From NCBI GenBank assembly GCA_006937955.1, contig SSNP01000025.1:2987508-3051507 (forward strand): a stretch of 64,000 nt of DNA, read 5' to 3'. Position 1 is the stretch's first letter, and each line of letters starts with the position of its first letter. The notes under the pieces were generated by a model. It did no database searches. It had not been told where the DNA came from and saw only the letters and a program-made list of their open reading frames with translations. Source of the DNA: Pachypanchax playfairii. Its lineage: Eukaryota > Chordata > Actinopteri > Cyprinodontiformes > Aplocheilidae. Made by a program: the position numbers and the translations under genes. Shown here in pieces: positions 1-13,050 of the stretch.

Positions 1-785
1 TTTACATTCTGAGAGAAACCAACTGAATCCAAAAGATCATTAAAAGCTATATTCAAACTATCACTTTCAACATCAACATGAATATTGAAATCTCCCACTA
101 TAATGACTTTATCAGATTTCAATAATAGTTCTGATAAAAAGACTGAAAATTCAGACAAGAACTCAGAATAAGCACCTGGTGGACGATATACAACAACAAG
201 TAAAATAGGTTCCTCTGATTTCCAATTTGGGTGAGAAATACTGAGGGTCATAAATTCAAAAGAAATATAACTAGTAACTGGTCTAGAGCTAATCAATAGA
301 CCTGACTGGAAAATAGCTGCTACTCCTCCTCCTCGACCTGTTGCTCGAGGAACATGAAGATTAAGGTAGTTAGAAGGAGTTGATTCATTAATACTAACAT
401 GATCCTCCTGCTGCAGCCAGGTTTCCGTAAGACAAAATAGATCAATATGATGATCAATTATCAGATCATTAACTAACAGAGATTTAGATGAAAGAGATCT
501 AACATTCAGTAAACCACATCTAATGGTTTTATTTACAGGTTTTATATTAGTAACTGTATTTATTTTAATCAGATTTTTATTATTTATTTTTCTAGAACAA
601 AATATTTGTTTATTTAATTTGAACCGTGGTTGAGCAGACACCGTCTCTATAGGAAAGTGGGAGGGTAACGACAGAGAAGCTGCAGAGAGGTGTGTAAGAC
701 TACAACTCTGCTTCCTGGACTGGACCCTGGATTGTCACGGTTTTGGAAAAGTAATAAATTCAGCCATATTTCTAGAGCATATTTT
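1..785 (-). mobile_element. Non-LTR retrotransposon (LINE) fragment, endonuclease region
   Basis: The minus strand reads as the N-terminal part of a LINE ORF2 apurinic-type endonuclease domain. Visible motifs are LTETWLQ, RPPG (about 174-192) and GDFNIHVD (about 73-96), in the order expected for this domain in fish L2/CR1-like elements. A long open reading frame runs from about 740 to the left edge, so decay is limited, but the element is cut by the window boundary. It lies downstream of the last visible collagen exon, in an intron or 3' flank. The clade (L2, Rex or CR1) is not resolved by eye. Confidence 0.8.
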
Positions 786-789
786 TAAG

Positions 790-929
790 CTGTCCTTTGT
801 TCTAATTCTGTTTATTTAAATCATGTTTTCATTCTTTTACTTATGCTTTTGTTTCATGTAAAGCACTTTGAATTGTCCTGTACATGAATTGTGCTATACA
901 AATAAACTTGCCTTGCCTTGCCTTGCCTT
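790..929 (+). mobile_element. LINE/SINE 3' tail with TTGCC repeats
   Basis: This stretch holds the typical fish LINE tail (AAAGCACTTTGAATTG, then GTGCTATACAAATAAA) followed by a short pentanucleotide run of TTGCC at about 908-929. It points in the opposite direction to the endonuclease fragment at 1-785, so the two may be one 5'-inverted insertion or two adjacent ones. Confidence 0.7.
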
Positions 930-1126
930 AGACTGATGACATCACCTTTAATTTGAACTTTTTCATACAATGAACTAAGAAAACCAGGAAATGTCATATA
1001 TAATCAGAGCTACAAGTGGACTATTTTACATGACATGTTACGTAATGCACTACAACATTAAAGAAGAAAGAAACTCGAGAGTTTCTAATTAATATAAAGG
1101 TGTGTAAAGAAATATGAGGAACTCAC

Positions 1127-4100
1127 ATGTGCTGTAACGAATAGCTACAGCTTCACTCTGAGCGCCGTCTCCATAAAGTGCAGACAATGAAATCTGGTAT
1201 TCTTTATCGTCCTCCACCCCCTTCAGAATCGCCCCTTCACTGTCACCATTCACTTTGAGCTACAACACACAATAAGAGCCACTATTCAGACACATTTTAT
1301 GCAATAATCCACTCCAAATATGAATCTCCTGACCTGTCTTAGGTCTCCTCCACTGAGAGAGATCCATTTGATAAGATAATAGGCAACATCATCAGCTGCA
1401 GCCTCCCAGCGCACGGTGATGTCACTGCCTGAAAAGTTAGTTACCCTGAGGTCTGATGGAGACGGCACCTTCACTAGGAGAGATGAAAGGGGGGGGTGCA
1501 TTCATAATATAGTATAAGTTAACAGAATGTCACTGATGCATTAGAGAAAGTCCAAACATTCATGAAGATGAGACGATGCTTACGTGTGGTGATGTTACTG
1601 GTGAGGGTAGCAGACAGGCCTTGTGGGTAGTGAGACTGGACTGAAACCAGGTACCTGGACAGAGATGAGAGGTTCTGTACCAGCACCGAGTTCGTCCCTC
1701 TTACCTCCACCTGGACAGATATAGTGAAGGATGAAACTGAAAGTGTGACAAAGAATTTGAACACACAGGACAGACAAAAGCTCCTCATTGTACTACTTGT
1801 TTTACACTGTTTACTATTTCTACTGTATTTACTGCTGTTTAGATTTACAACACCTGATCCTTTGTTGTGTTATATTTATTTGTATTAGTTTCTGTTTTTA
1901 TACATGATCACTGTTAAAATACTGAACAACTGTTTTTCTGCTGGTTCTTTATGGGATGCCAGTGTTACCTGTTTGATGTCGCTGCCGAGGTTCGTGCTGT
2001 AGGTGATTCTGTGTCCAGGGACATCCACAGCACCGGGGACCCAGCTCACCTTTAGCATACTGTGGGTTACCATCGGGAACTGAATACTTAGCGGTACTGG
2101 GAGGGGAACTGTAAAAACAAAAACAACCGAAAAGGAGCTAAAACAGTCATAAAGGAAATATTTTTAAAAATAAATAATTTAGACATATTAGGGGGTTTCT
2201 TACATGTGCTGGCAACAGAAGTGACCGGATCACTGGGATCTTCATCATAGAGAGCATAAAGTGTGACAGAGTAGTCTGTTTCTGGAAGTAACCCTGTGAG
2301 CTCCACCACTGTCTGATCAGCACTGAATTTCTCCTTTCCAGACGCAGAAGATAATTTAAATACAACAATCAATCATGTATTTGGATCATACTAAAGAATA
2401 AATCACATTTAACAGGCTTGTAAACAGTCCGTGTTGTAAAATAACAAACAGTAGCAGATTGTAGAACAATAAGCAACAGTTAGAGGCTCTGATCAAGACA
2501 CGAGCTGTATCAAAATGTTAATCTCTTGTTCACACATTAAAAGCTTTAATAGAATTTTAAATCTCAAGTTGTGTAAATATTTGTCCCTGTTTTAGTCTAA
2601 GTATGACGTGTGGGGGATTTTTTTTTATTCAAATTTAGGTCTAGACCGTGTTTTACAGGATCTGTGATGAATGTGAGGAGCAGATTTACAAACAACACAT
2701 CTGCAAACTTAAAAATTCCCTCTCTACCTCTGTGGCATCATCAGGCTCTCCATGGCTGAGTGCCGAGTACAGGATCATGTAGTGAGTAGCACCTGAAGCT
2801 GGACTCCAACTCACTCGCAGCGTGCTGTAAGAGGAAGGTTTCACCTCCAAATTGGCTGGCATGGCCAACGGCACTGAAAGAGCAGACAGGAGAAACAATA
2901 AGAGGATGAGAAGTGTAGAAAAACAAGTGTATAAACATTTTTTTAGATTGATGAGGGTCAGATAAACGATACACCTTCTGTCCAGGTTGATGCTTCACCT
3001 CTACTGACACTTTTAAAACACAGATGAAGACATCAGCTTTTCTTGTCTTTAAGTTGCATTTATTACAATTAAATATACTGTGGAATTAATTTCTTTAAAA
3101 ATGTCTTATACATTATGTGTATAATTATTTTTTGTAAAAAAAAAAAAAAAACTGAACTGACTGTCCAGTCTTGCAGTCACACTTATATTTTTTAGATTTA
3201 TTTGCAAGAGGATCATAGAAATCTGAGTGGTTTAACAGGTGAAGAACAAACATGTCTGAGAACAAAATAAAAAAGTAATGAAAATAATGAATAGCATATT
3301 CAGTATTAGAACATATGACATATATAACATATTAATCATGTGACGCTCACATGTGGTGACAGTTCCTCTGAGCGCCAGGCCGACGTTGTCTGTGTACACA
3401 GGGAAGATGGAAACGTGGTAAAGCGTCTGAAATGAGAGACCGTCGAGCAGCACAGTGGACTCCGAGCCAGATAACACAACCTGCAGATAAAACAAGTCAA
3501 GCCAAATCATACACAATACTTCTTGCTTTAACTTTGGTCAGATTCTGGGATCATTATAACGTGTAAGACCTGAATATACCCAGTTAGTCTGAAATGCATT
3601 TATCAAATTTAGTTTAGCGCTTTTTACATTTAAGTTGCAGTATGAGGTGTTCATTAAAATCCTTAAAAATGTCTACATCTTTTATATTACATGGCAATAA
3701 CAAATGAAAATTCACCCTTTACAGGAAAAGAACAACTAATTCATATTTTTGATTTGCTGCACAGCTCAATTACAAACTATTGATGTAAGACTGTGTTTCT
3801 AACCTCTTTAGGACTCTGACTCTCAGCGCTGTGGTACACCACTCTGTACTGCTGGACTGGCTTAGTGGGATTGTTCCAGTGCAGCTTCACCTGTCTGGAT
3901 CCAAGTTCTGAAAACCGGAGGTCAGTAGGACTCGGGTAGGAGAGGGCTGGGTCTTCTGTGGGCCCAGGTTCCATTCCTAGAAACAGAACAAAACAGACCT
4001 TAACAAGAAACGTAAGAGCATCAGATCAGGACAGAAGGAGAGATGGCTTGACAGATATGTCACCTACGTTTCGTTATTCCACGGTCCTCAATCCTTCCAC

Positions 4101-7100
4101 ACAGGATGTGAACCAGACGTGCCACTAGTTTGGTTAACAGGGGAAAGTCATTCACATTGTAGACATTCAGATCCACAGGATCTGATGCCACCTGTCTTAA
4201 CTCAGCTTCATCCGCATTCTTCACACCTAAAAAACATAAAGCTGTATTATTATGAAATGTTTTTTGGCAGATAAAATATTTATTAAAAACAAAAAACACA
4301 ATCCACCATGAATCTAAATGAAGTCTCAAAAATTAAGTAAAAACACAACAGTAAAAGAAATAAAGAGTGTAACAGTGAATCACTATGAATTTTACAAAGC
4401 TGTGGGAAACGTTCACCTCCTCTACCTTTCAGTCTCACCTACAGCAATGATTTCAACGCCTGCATTCTTCAACCGGTGTGCTGCTGCAATGGCATCATCC
4501 TGAGACTTCCCATCAGTCAACAAGACCAAAAAAAATGGTGCATCGAGTCTCGCGCCTGCCTCAGGCCTCATGTTTTCCTCCATGACATGAAGCAGTGCCT
4601 GTCCTAAAAGATGATTGGCTGATTAAACTGACTGACAGCTCTTCATGCACAGCAGTGAAGGTAAATTATGATGTGTTCCTACCTGTAAATGTGTTTCCTC
4701 CTTTATATCTAAAGTTTCTTACTGCTTCCAACAGCTGGTCTTTAGTGGGGAAGCTGTTGAGGTGCCACTCTGTGCGGGGGTCTCCGCTGTACTGTGTCAG
4801 ACCTGGGACAAAACAACTTCATTAAATCAGATCATATCTTCTCAGACAGTGTTCAAAACTGGAATCCTCTCCAGGACGCTAACACTGAACTCCTTTGGAG
4901 GGGTATATGAATGAGCTGCTACTGCAACCAAAATATAAATTCAGAGGAAGACTGGAAAATGTGAAAGTTCTGTTTTTCAGTTCCCCATCAGATCATTTCT
5001 TTCTCCAGTCACTTCTGCTCAGTTTTCTGATTGTCCTTTTGCATTTTTAATACTCTTTGTTTTGTAAGTTCTGCATCACTTTTTGTTTCTAAAGATCTTG
5101 TGTTGCTTCTTATTCTGTACTTGGATCCTCCGAAGACACAAAAATAAAACAAAAAAAACAAAAACAAGCCAAAAACCGTGATCTGGAAAATGAAGTCAGT
5201 TTCATGAAATTATATAAGATGTAGAAACATTTTTGTTTGATCTGGCTACACTTTCTTAACCATCAATTACAAAAAAAGTAGCAGGCATTGCTGTTCTTAA
5301 GTTATTAGAATTGTAAGAAAAAATCATGTAAAAATGTTAAAGTTCACTCTTTATTTGGAAATTCACCAACTTTGTTTTCCACTTTTGTTTTCTCACCAAT
5401 CTGAACGTGATTTGGACCAATGTGGAAAGGTGTCACCAAGCCTTCCAAGAAGTCTCGGACCCGCCTGAAGTTAGTGCGTCCAATGCTCCAGGAACCGTCC
5501 ACCAACAACATGACATCTGCTGCTGCGCTGCTTTCACACTCATACGGCTTCCTCGGTGGGATCCCTTAAATACAAATCAAAAAATACTTACATTGATTTT
5601 ATTTCAGCTCCTCACATTTAATCAAAAATCATCTTTTTTATTCCATAAATCTTTCTTCTAAATCTTATGGCCGAATTCTTCTGTAAATGTTTTACATTTA
5701 AATAACAGTGACTCAATTTATCTACATGTTTCCATGCATGTGAGGTCTACTGAGCACTCTTGGACTGTAAAAGGAGAAACAGGTCACATGCACCCTGAGG
5801 CTGAATGGGATGGCCTGTCATTATCCCTCACCTGAGCCTCTCCCTTGTATGAACACTGTCATCAAACATTAAGCAGCACTTACTGCTCACAAAACCTGCA
5901 TTCCTTTGCATCCCAAAAGACCTGAAGAACTCTTTACAGTAACTTGCTCAATTTTCTGCTTGAAAGGATGTTTCTTTTCTTAATGTAAGAACGCTTAGTT
6001 CTGACTGCTCACCCTGTTTCATCCCTTGCTCCTCATTGTTAAACACAGTGGAACGATGTTGCTCCTTTTCCTTCTTCCTCTTCCTTTTCTCTTTATTGGT
6101 GCTCTCTGGAGTCTCATCAGGGAGTTCTGAATGACTTTCTGTGGCTGGAGGCTCTGGAAGCCAGAGGTAATTGACATGGGTGGGGTTATAATAAGATAAG
6201 CAAAAACTGTTTACAGGACGAGAAAAGGCCGTTAGTGACAGGAAAGAATCAAAGAGAAAAGTGAGAGAAAACATTTTCTTTTACGATAAGCAGGAGACAA
6301 AACTTGTTTTAAAATCCTTAGAAATAGCATCAACTTCTAAACAACCTTTTTCTCATGCTGCCTTGCCCACCATCTAATCTAACTCTTCCTGAACTCTCAA
6401 AATTGTGTTAGAATTTTTCTGGTATAATATAATAATTCCAATTACTAGTAAACCCAGAATGTGACTGAGGCACTTTAAAAATCATTGAAAAATACAAAAT
6501 CCGTTACTCTAATTATAGCAAAATAAAGATTTTAGTCAAGTAGCTCCAGTTCTTTTCAAATCTAAGACTGTAACAAATGTGTAATTCATTTTTCAACAAA
6601 AACTAACCAAAAACTGCAGGAAATCCATAAAAATAATAATTTTTGTTATAATCAATTATTTAAAAGAAAAGGAAAAAAAACATTACTTCCTGCTTTAAAC
6701 AATGTTAACATGATAAGAATAAAATTTAACTAGCAAGCAAAATAAAATGTCCCACTTACAGAGGAACAGACACGAGACAGCTGTTTTCCCACCTCTGCAT
6801 GCTGTACCTGCAGTTGTGACTGTGGCGGTCATCGAGGTCGTCGGGTCTGGGAACTGAACTGTTGGCAGGCCCAACAGAACCTCGCTTACATCATCTAGGT
6901 CCCCTGATCCCGACCCACCTGGCATCATCTTCTTCCTGTTTTCCCGGCTGCCGCTGCGGATCATCTCATCTTCTCGCAAACTCTCCACTGGAAAACAACA
7001 AGTGTAAAAATAACATTCAGTACATTTCAAACATCAGTAAGAGAAATCACTCTTATAAAATCCAATCAGCGAGTGATAAAAACTATTTGTTTCTAAATGT

Positions 7101-10100
7101 TGGAGATAAAATGGAACATTTCAGAAGCAAAGATGGGGCATGTTTTAATTTTTTCACAGGTGATGAACTCTTGGCAGAAGTTAGGAGACAAGGGGAAGGA
7201 CAAAAAAAATGGATGCTCAATTAAAAAATAATAATTGCTTCAACATAATAACCCATTGTGGGTGCACGGCTCCCAGCATGCACTGGGTACCTGGGGGAGT
7301 TAAATCACACACAAAAAGTGAAGACGAATCAGGAAGGAATTCCCAGACCGCCATCATTCCACCGTGACAGCCGGTTTTACACATTTCCAAGTCAAGGTGT
7401 TCTTCTTACCTGCAGGGACACGTTTACCGCAGCACACAGACCTAACATCACTTGCATGTTTTGCAAGTGACTGCAGGCTACATCTTTATTTATGCAGTCC
7501 CACCTGAGTTCCAGGAGATTATAAATCAGGCTGACAGTGAAAGATCTTAGAAGAAAGTCAAATGACAGTGAACCTTGACTGGATTCACTGTTACTGAGTT
7601 CCATTTTTCTGGTTTCCTTTGAGGAAAATAAATCTTGCTGTAAGAAAACTTTTCAGAAGTCGGGAAACATTAAACCAAAGTAAATGCAGAAACATTGAAC
7701 TCTACTGATTTTAGCCTCTAATCTATAACAGTATCTATATTTAATGTGTGGTTTGGTAGACGTGTTGAATGGCGTCAGAGCTTAAAAGAAATTGTGGGAG
7801 TTAAAACGTGTTTCCTGTCTTGTCAAATTGATCTCAAAGTACTAAAGATTCAACAGCTGAACCAACTCTCTTTAAAATCTAATCACGTGTTTTATGTCAC
7901 AAAACCAGAATTTCTTACTTCTGAATCGTCTTTTTGCAAGAAGTTTCTCGGTCGTCCCATTAAGCACAAAAACTTGGAGGGAGTATTCCTGACTGGAGTC
8001 CAGTCCAGCCACTGTGGCCCGGCCCCTGGTCGTGGTCAGCATCAGCTCTGGTTGTGGCTCCTCTGCAGAACAAAATAATTTAGAATGAGAAAAAACTGCC
8101 TTGGTGCTCAATTGGATAAATTACTCTGATGTTTCTTCACTTTTAAAGCCCGCGTAAAGTAACAACAAATGTGTGTTCTGAGTTTGTCACTGCACAGGAA
8201 TATTAGTTATTAGTCATCCAGCCAAATTTGAATGATTAAAAACACTGAAGCATATGAAATTTGGTAACAAAATAATGAAAAAAGGATCAGTTTTCTCTGC
8301 TCTGAGACGCTGGGGGCGTGTCCGCTGCAGGCGCTGAAACCTGTCTGTCTCATCCTCTAGCAGCACCTCCTTCTCTTCCCCACATCACTGCATTTCCTCC
8401 GTTTCTGAGTTCCGGCTGGTTCGTTAAGTTTGAGGTTCTACCCACATGTAAAACTGCACATCGCTGCTTTTTGAGTTGAAATATTTCCACACAACCGCAA
8501 TGCTTCAGACTTGTTGATCAGTGAAGGAGCGGAATGTGCTGCTACGCCATTCTGAGCTTTGTTTAGCATATGAAGGCAGCAGGTAGCAGAAGTAGCTCCT
8601 ACCTATCATGCTGGTTTAGTTACTGTCTACTGTGTGGCTCCTCTGCACAAAATCAACCCAAAGCTTTTTCAGACGGTCATCCCTCGGATGAAGGAGCGGG
8701 AAAACCAATGAAGCTACCGCACTGTACGGTTTTATATGACGAGAGCAGCAGGGGGTGGGGTTATCCCCTTTTAGACCCGCCCATAAAATCCTGAAACAGA
8801 AAACTCTTGAAACGCAATTTGAAGGCTAGCTCCACAATTCAGTTTTTAATTGTTGGGAGGTTTTTCACATGTTTAGAACATTTATTATGTTTATAATGTG
8901 GTTAGAAGAAAATAGCAGAATTCCCTTTACACGGTCTTTAAAATGAGTTCATTTTTTAAGTCTGCTGCTGTGTCATTTAGCTTTTTGTGCCGTTTACAAT
9001 CTGAGTTTTTGTGTCTAATGTAGTTCCAGTTTGAACCAAAAGTGACTCCAGATCCTTGATCCTGACAGGAACCACTCAGTCACAGAAAGACAAAGAGTTG
9101 ATGGTATCAGATTTTACTGATGGTTGGCATCTCTTAAGTCAGGATAATGTGTCTCTCCAAACAGCAGAAATGGTTTGAGGAACACAACAAGAAGCTTCAA
9201 GTGTTAACTTGGTCTTCTAAATCTCCAGACTTCAGTCAGTGGAACAGTGGAAAGTTTGGTCCCATCTCACAAATTACAGTCCATATATCAGATCTGTATT
9301 AACTGTAACGTAATCAAAAGGTGGTCGTCAATTTATGGCTTTTCAGTGAATGTTTTTACTTCAATCAGCTGTACAATTTCTAAAAGTCATCAAAACTAAG
9401 TGTTTTGCAATTAGGTATTAAGGTGTAGATGTAGATTAGATGTAGATTTCATGTCTGTTTCACCCCTTCACATCTTAAAGATGTTGAATGGGATGTTTAG
9501 GACAGTTAAAAATCCTAATTAGAATCCTACTTTAATACGAGTAAAACATTCCTACCTGAAATGGTTCTGACTCGGACTTTGTAGCCCTGAACAGGTCCAT
9601 CAGCCTCCTTCCATTTCATCTGCAGTCTGTCCTCAGACAGAACCGTCAGCTTAAGACGACCTTCATGAGCAACAAGAATAAAAAATAACACATACATTTA
9701 GAATAGATTATTCATGTTGCTTATTAAGGTCAAATCTGATAACTGCAAGATTTTCAAAAATCAAAGGCTGAAATTGGAAACTGATTTTCATTCCTCTCTT
9801 TCTCCAGGGTAGTCCAACTTCCTCCTGCACAAATCAAATCTAGCTCTTGTTCTAATTCATCTACATAATTTCCAGCAGGGGTTTCCCAACAAGTCATGCC
9901 TTTCATGGGTCTGTCCTCCCGTTGTCCCTCCATCTATGTTTCCAGCTGCCCCCTCATCCATCAAAACAAGCCCTGTCCTTTTGACTGGAGCAGAAACAGG
10001 AACAGGACGCTGGTTTAGGACGGCGAGATCAAAGGTCATGTCAGAGGAGCATCACTCACTTCTTACAGTGGGACAGGGCATTGAATGTAAAATGTAACAG

Positions 10101-10693
10101 CATAACATAAAGAGGAAGGGAAAGAGGGAGGGGAGACGGAAATATAAAAGGAAGACAGAAGAGTGCAAACATGAACATTATAAACACTGTTTTTGTCACT
10201 TTTCTGGGCCCTCAGAACTCAACAGATCCTTTTCAGGCTTGAATGGATGGATGTATGGAGTGTATATGTGTGAGTGTATAGACCATGGGCATCCAGAGGG
10301 TCTTCATCTGCACTTCAGATGGGGTCTGATGAGTCTTTGTAAAGAGAGGATCAAGGTCTAACAGATCTACAGACAACAACAGTCCCAGATACATGGGCTG
10401 ATGTTCTGATAAATTCTGTATCTGCATTGTGCTTTGTGGGATTAGAGCTGCTGTTACTGTCCAACCAGTTCTGTCCAACTGCTAACTCCCTTCAGGGAAT
10501 CTGACACTAAATCAACCATGAAATATGTAAATAAAATGAAGGTTTAAATTGGATCAAAATGACATGAGGTTGTAATGTGAAATACGTTACCTTGGCCATG
10601 GACCCCTGAAACCAGCAGCAGGAAGATACTGAACAGGAAACACAGCATTCGCCAGAAAGATGATGGTGCTGATGCAGGGAGGTGAGGAGACAT
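1127..10693 (-). CDS. col20a1: Collagen alpha-1(XX)-like (FACIT), 5' part of gene
   Basis: Seventeen coding exons: 10591-10693, 9556-9660, 7919-8062, 6808-6987, 6013-6153, 5397-5564, 4683-4802, 4439-4603, 4068-4226, 3804-3976, 3351-3480, 2728-2873, 2204-2333, 1969-2108, 1584-1710, 1334-1473 and 1127-1259. All join in phase and give about 801 residues. Order: signal peptide (1-34, hydrophobic FLFSIFLLLVSG), FN3 (about 36-117), charged spacer (118-224), VWA (about 240-428, MIDAS DGSWS at 247-251, later GGNTFT and LTDGKSQDD), then four FN3 modules, each on two exons. VWA ends with GVKNADEAELR, as in collagen XX/XIV. FACIT collagens are secreted and sit on fibril surfaces in extracellular matrix. 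One FN3, the laminin-G-like domain and the triple helix would lie beyond the left edge. Collagen XX is preferred over XIV from FN3 phrases such as SGATHY and the chromosome-20-type synteny. The donor of exon 6808-6987 is ambiguous; a GTAAGT lies about 50 bp further on. Confidence 0.8.
8147..8937. mobile_element. TTAA-flanked nonautonomous DNA transposon
   Basis: Bounded by TTAA at 8143-8146 and 8938-8941. The ends form imperfect 13-bp terminal inverted repeats: AGCCCGCGTAAAG on the left and, reversed, AGACCGTGTAAAG on the right. No transposase frame is visible in its 791 bp. TTAA target duplications are characteristic of piggyBac and Kolobok superfamilies; which one cannot be told from the ends alone. 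It sits in the collagen intron between exons 9556-9660 and 7919-8062. Confidence 0.7.
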
Positions 10694-10702
10694 GAGTCTG
10701 GC

Positions 10703-12958
10703 CTAAAAACATACAAACACAAAATATACAGTAATAGATCTTCATCTGATTTACAAGGACATGCAATTCTAAATGTTAAAAGGGTAAATAATTACAAAAT
10801 GGCTGGAAAGACACTGTTAAAAAAATAAAAGTACAAAGTAATGAGTAAAACGCTGATGAGCCACAGGTCTAGATACTGCTGTCCTCAGTTTTTGAATGTT
10901 TACAGCCGTTTTGAAAGACACGTTGCTCCATTTAAATTTTCAAATGAATCCAACTTTTAAAGAAACTGTAAGTAAATTTAATAATGTTAAAATGAATGTG
11001 TCTAAGACTCTGTACATTATTTAAAGTAAAGAAAAAGTTTTAGAATCACTGATTTTTCAAATCTTTCTAAATCCTAATTTTACTGTACTGGATAGGATCT
11101 GACTCAGTTTCTCCTTAAAAATATTAAAACTTTGAACAATGAGAGCTTCTTCTGGGTTTCCTAAGATTTTACTAAAGGGGAATAAATACAGTTGTAGGCA
11201 GGCGGCCTTTAGAAAACTGGGTCCAAATAGTTGGTGATTTTTCATGTGCAACAAAATCCTGCTGAGCAAACTTGTAATAAATGTTCTGATACTTCAGCTG
11301 GAGCTTCAACCCGCAGCTCTGCCTGAGAGAAGCGATGATAATAAATAATCAAACCTTTTTGGGAAAGTGGATACAGAATAAACTCATATGAAAGTGACAG
11401 AAAGAAAAAGAAGACACATCTTCATCCAGACAAAGAACCAGAACACAATACTGTTGCAGGCAGAAACGGATTAATTCTTGTTTTTATGTTTCTTTTTGCC
11501 CAATTTTGATTGTGATGTCATAAAAAAGTATATTTGATAGATGGGTAATTTACATATCGACCTGTCTGTCAATAGACCTACTTTTCTCAGGAAACGCAGA
11601 CACACTTATTCCTCTTAATAATCATCAAATCAGAAAAAAAGCAGAAGATAACTGGAACTTGTTAAGCCTGTGAAGTACACAGGTGTTCTGCAGTATCTGG
11701 AGTCTTAAAAGATATATTTAAATCATATCTTATTAGAATTTTGTCCCGAGGAAACATTTTCTTACTTTTCTCTTTTTATGATTTTTTTTTTTTGTTTCAC
11801 AGGCATTAGATGATATTTTTACACCAACAAGACGATTTCCAAAGTTATTAGCTAATAACGATGCCCACAGTTTGACTCAAATAAAAGATGAAGTGCATCA
11901 CATGTTTGCTGATATCAGTGAGTGTAATATGCTCCTATTGAGATAAAGTCAATCAAAACCTCTTTTCACTTTGTGAGAACATTCAGTAAACGAACTTGGT
12001 CAGATGTTGTGAACATTACACTTCATGTGTGAGACCATCGATAACGAGTCACCTGTTTATTTTTCTTCTGAACTTAATCTTATTTGTTATTCAGAATCAG
12101 CTCCCTGGACCTGATACATGCTTCATCCTTTAGTTTCAAATCCAGTTTCCTGTCTGTCAGACTTTGTCTTTGTTTCTTTTTGACAAGATCCTTGTAACAA
12201 ATAAGTGAAAGATCCAATCTACAATAGTTTTAATTACTACATTTCCTGTTTTGTCTAGAAGAAACACATTCGTCCCTTGAGTCTTGAAGTATTTAACGTC
12301 TGAATGACTGAGAGATAAATGGTCTAATGACCAAACAGATGAAAACATTCCTCTATAATGTTCATGTACGGGGACTGAAAATGAGAGAAAATAAAGCCAA
12401 ATTCCGAAAAAAAAACTGTAAAAGAGTATAAAAGTCTGAAGAAGTTGATCAAGACCCCTTTAAAAGATTCAAAGACTCCAGCTGGGCTTAAAAAATGAGA
12501 CATAAAGAATGACTCAAGACTTTTGCACAGAGCTGACTCATAGAAACATAAAAACTTTTGTAGAGTAATGAATAATAAATAAATTAATTAACTAAAAGAG
12601 AAAAGAATAAAGCGCAACGTTGGACTTTAGATTTCCCAGTTTTGTGATTTTTGTTGGTTGTTACAAAACATTTGTTCTCTGTTTGTTTTCATCGACACAA
12701 ACTGTAAGAAATCATGTTGCATTGTGCACTTTCATGTGTTTTTAAGTAACTACTCGCAGAGGCAGCCACATGTTTGGCGCAAAGCTGAACCGAAAACTGC
12801 GCAATTACGCGAACGTGCTGCAAGAAAACATGTTTATAATCAGAAAATAAACCACTTCAGCTGAGACACGAGTTTAAAGCTGGCAGATAGAAAACAGAAC
12901 AGCAGCTTCCGACCATGTTTGAGGAGGTTTATTCTGGAGCGGCCAGGTGATGTCTTAC
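10703..12958 (-). other. Long first intron of the collagen gene, nothing recognised
   Basis: AT-rich sequence with no convincing exon, RNA gene or bounded transposon that I can see. Open frames here are short and lack splice or family support. Confidence 0.5.
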
Positions 12959-13050
12959 CTGGCTGTTCGGTGAGTGCAGGTTATTTCCTCACACAGACTC
13001 CACACGACATTCCAGAGGCGGGATGTCAAAACAAAATCCGCTAAATTCAG
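12959..13050 (-). other. col20a1: Probable noncoding first exon of the collagen XX-like gene
   Basis: A good minus-strand donor (CAG/GTAAGACATC) ends an exon at 12959. The next acceptor (TTTTTAG) at 10703 opens the exon holding the start codon at 10693, so this exon would be 5' UTR. Its transcription start is not defined; the right limit here is a guess. The flanking 13080-13200 is moderately CpG-rich, as expected for a promoter. Confidence 0.45.

Noticed and set aside
4068..5564. Collagen XIV or XII as the identity of the VWA/FN3 gene
   Set aside because: XII has more VWA domains at its N-terminus, and the FN3 phrases and chromosome-20-type neighbours fit collagen XX better; XIV is not fully excluded because the diagnostic C-terminal half is off-window.
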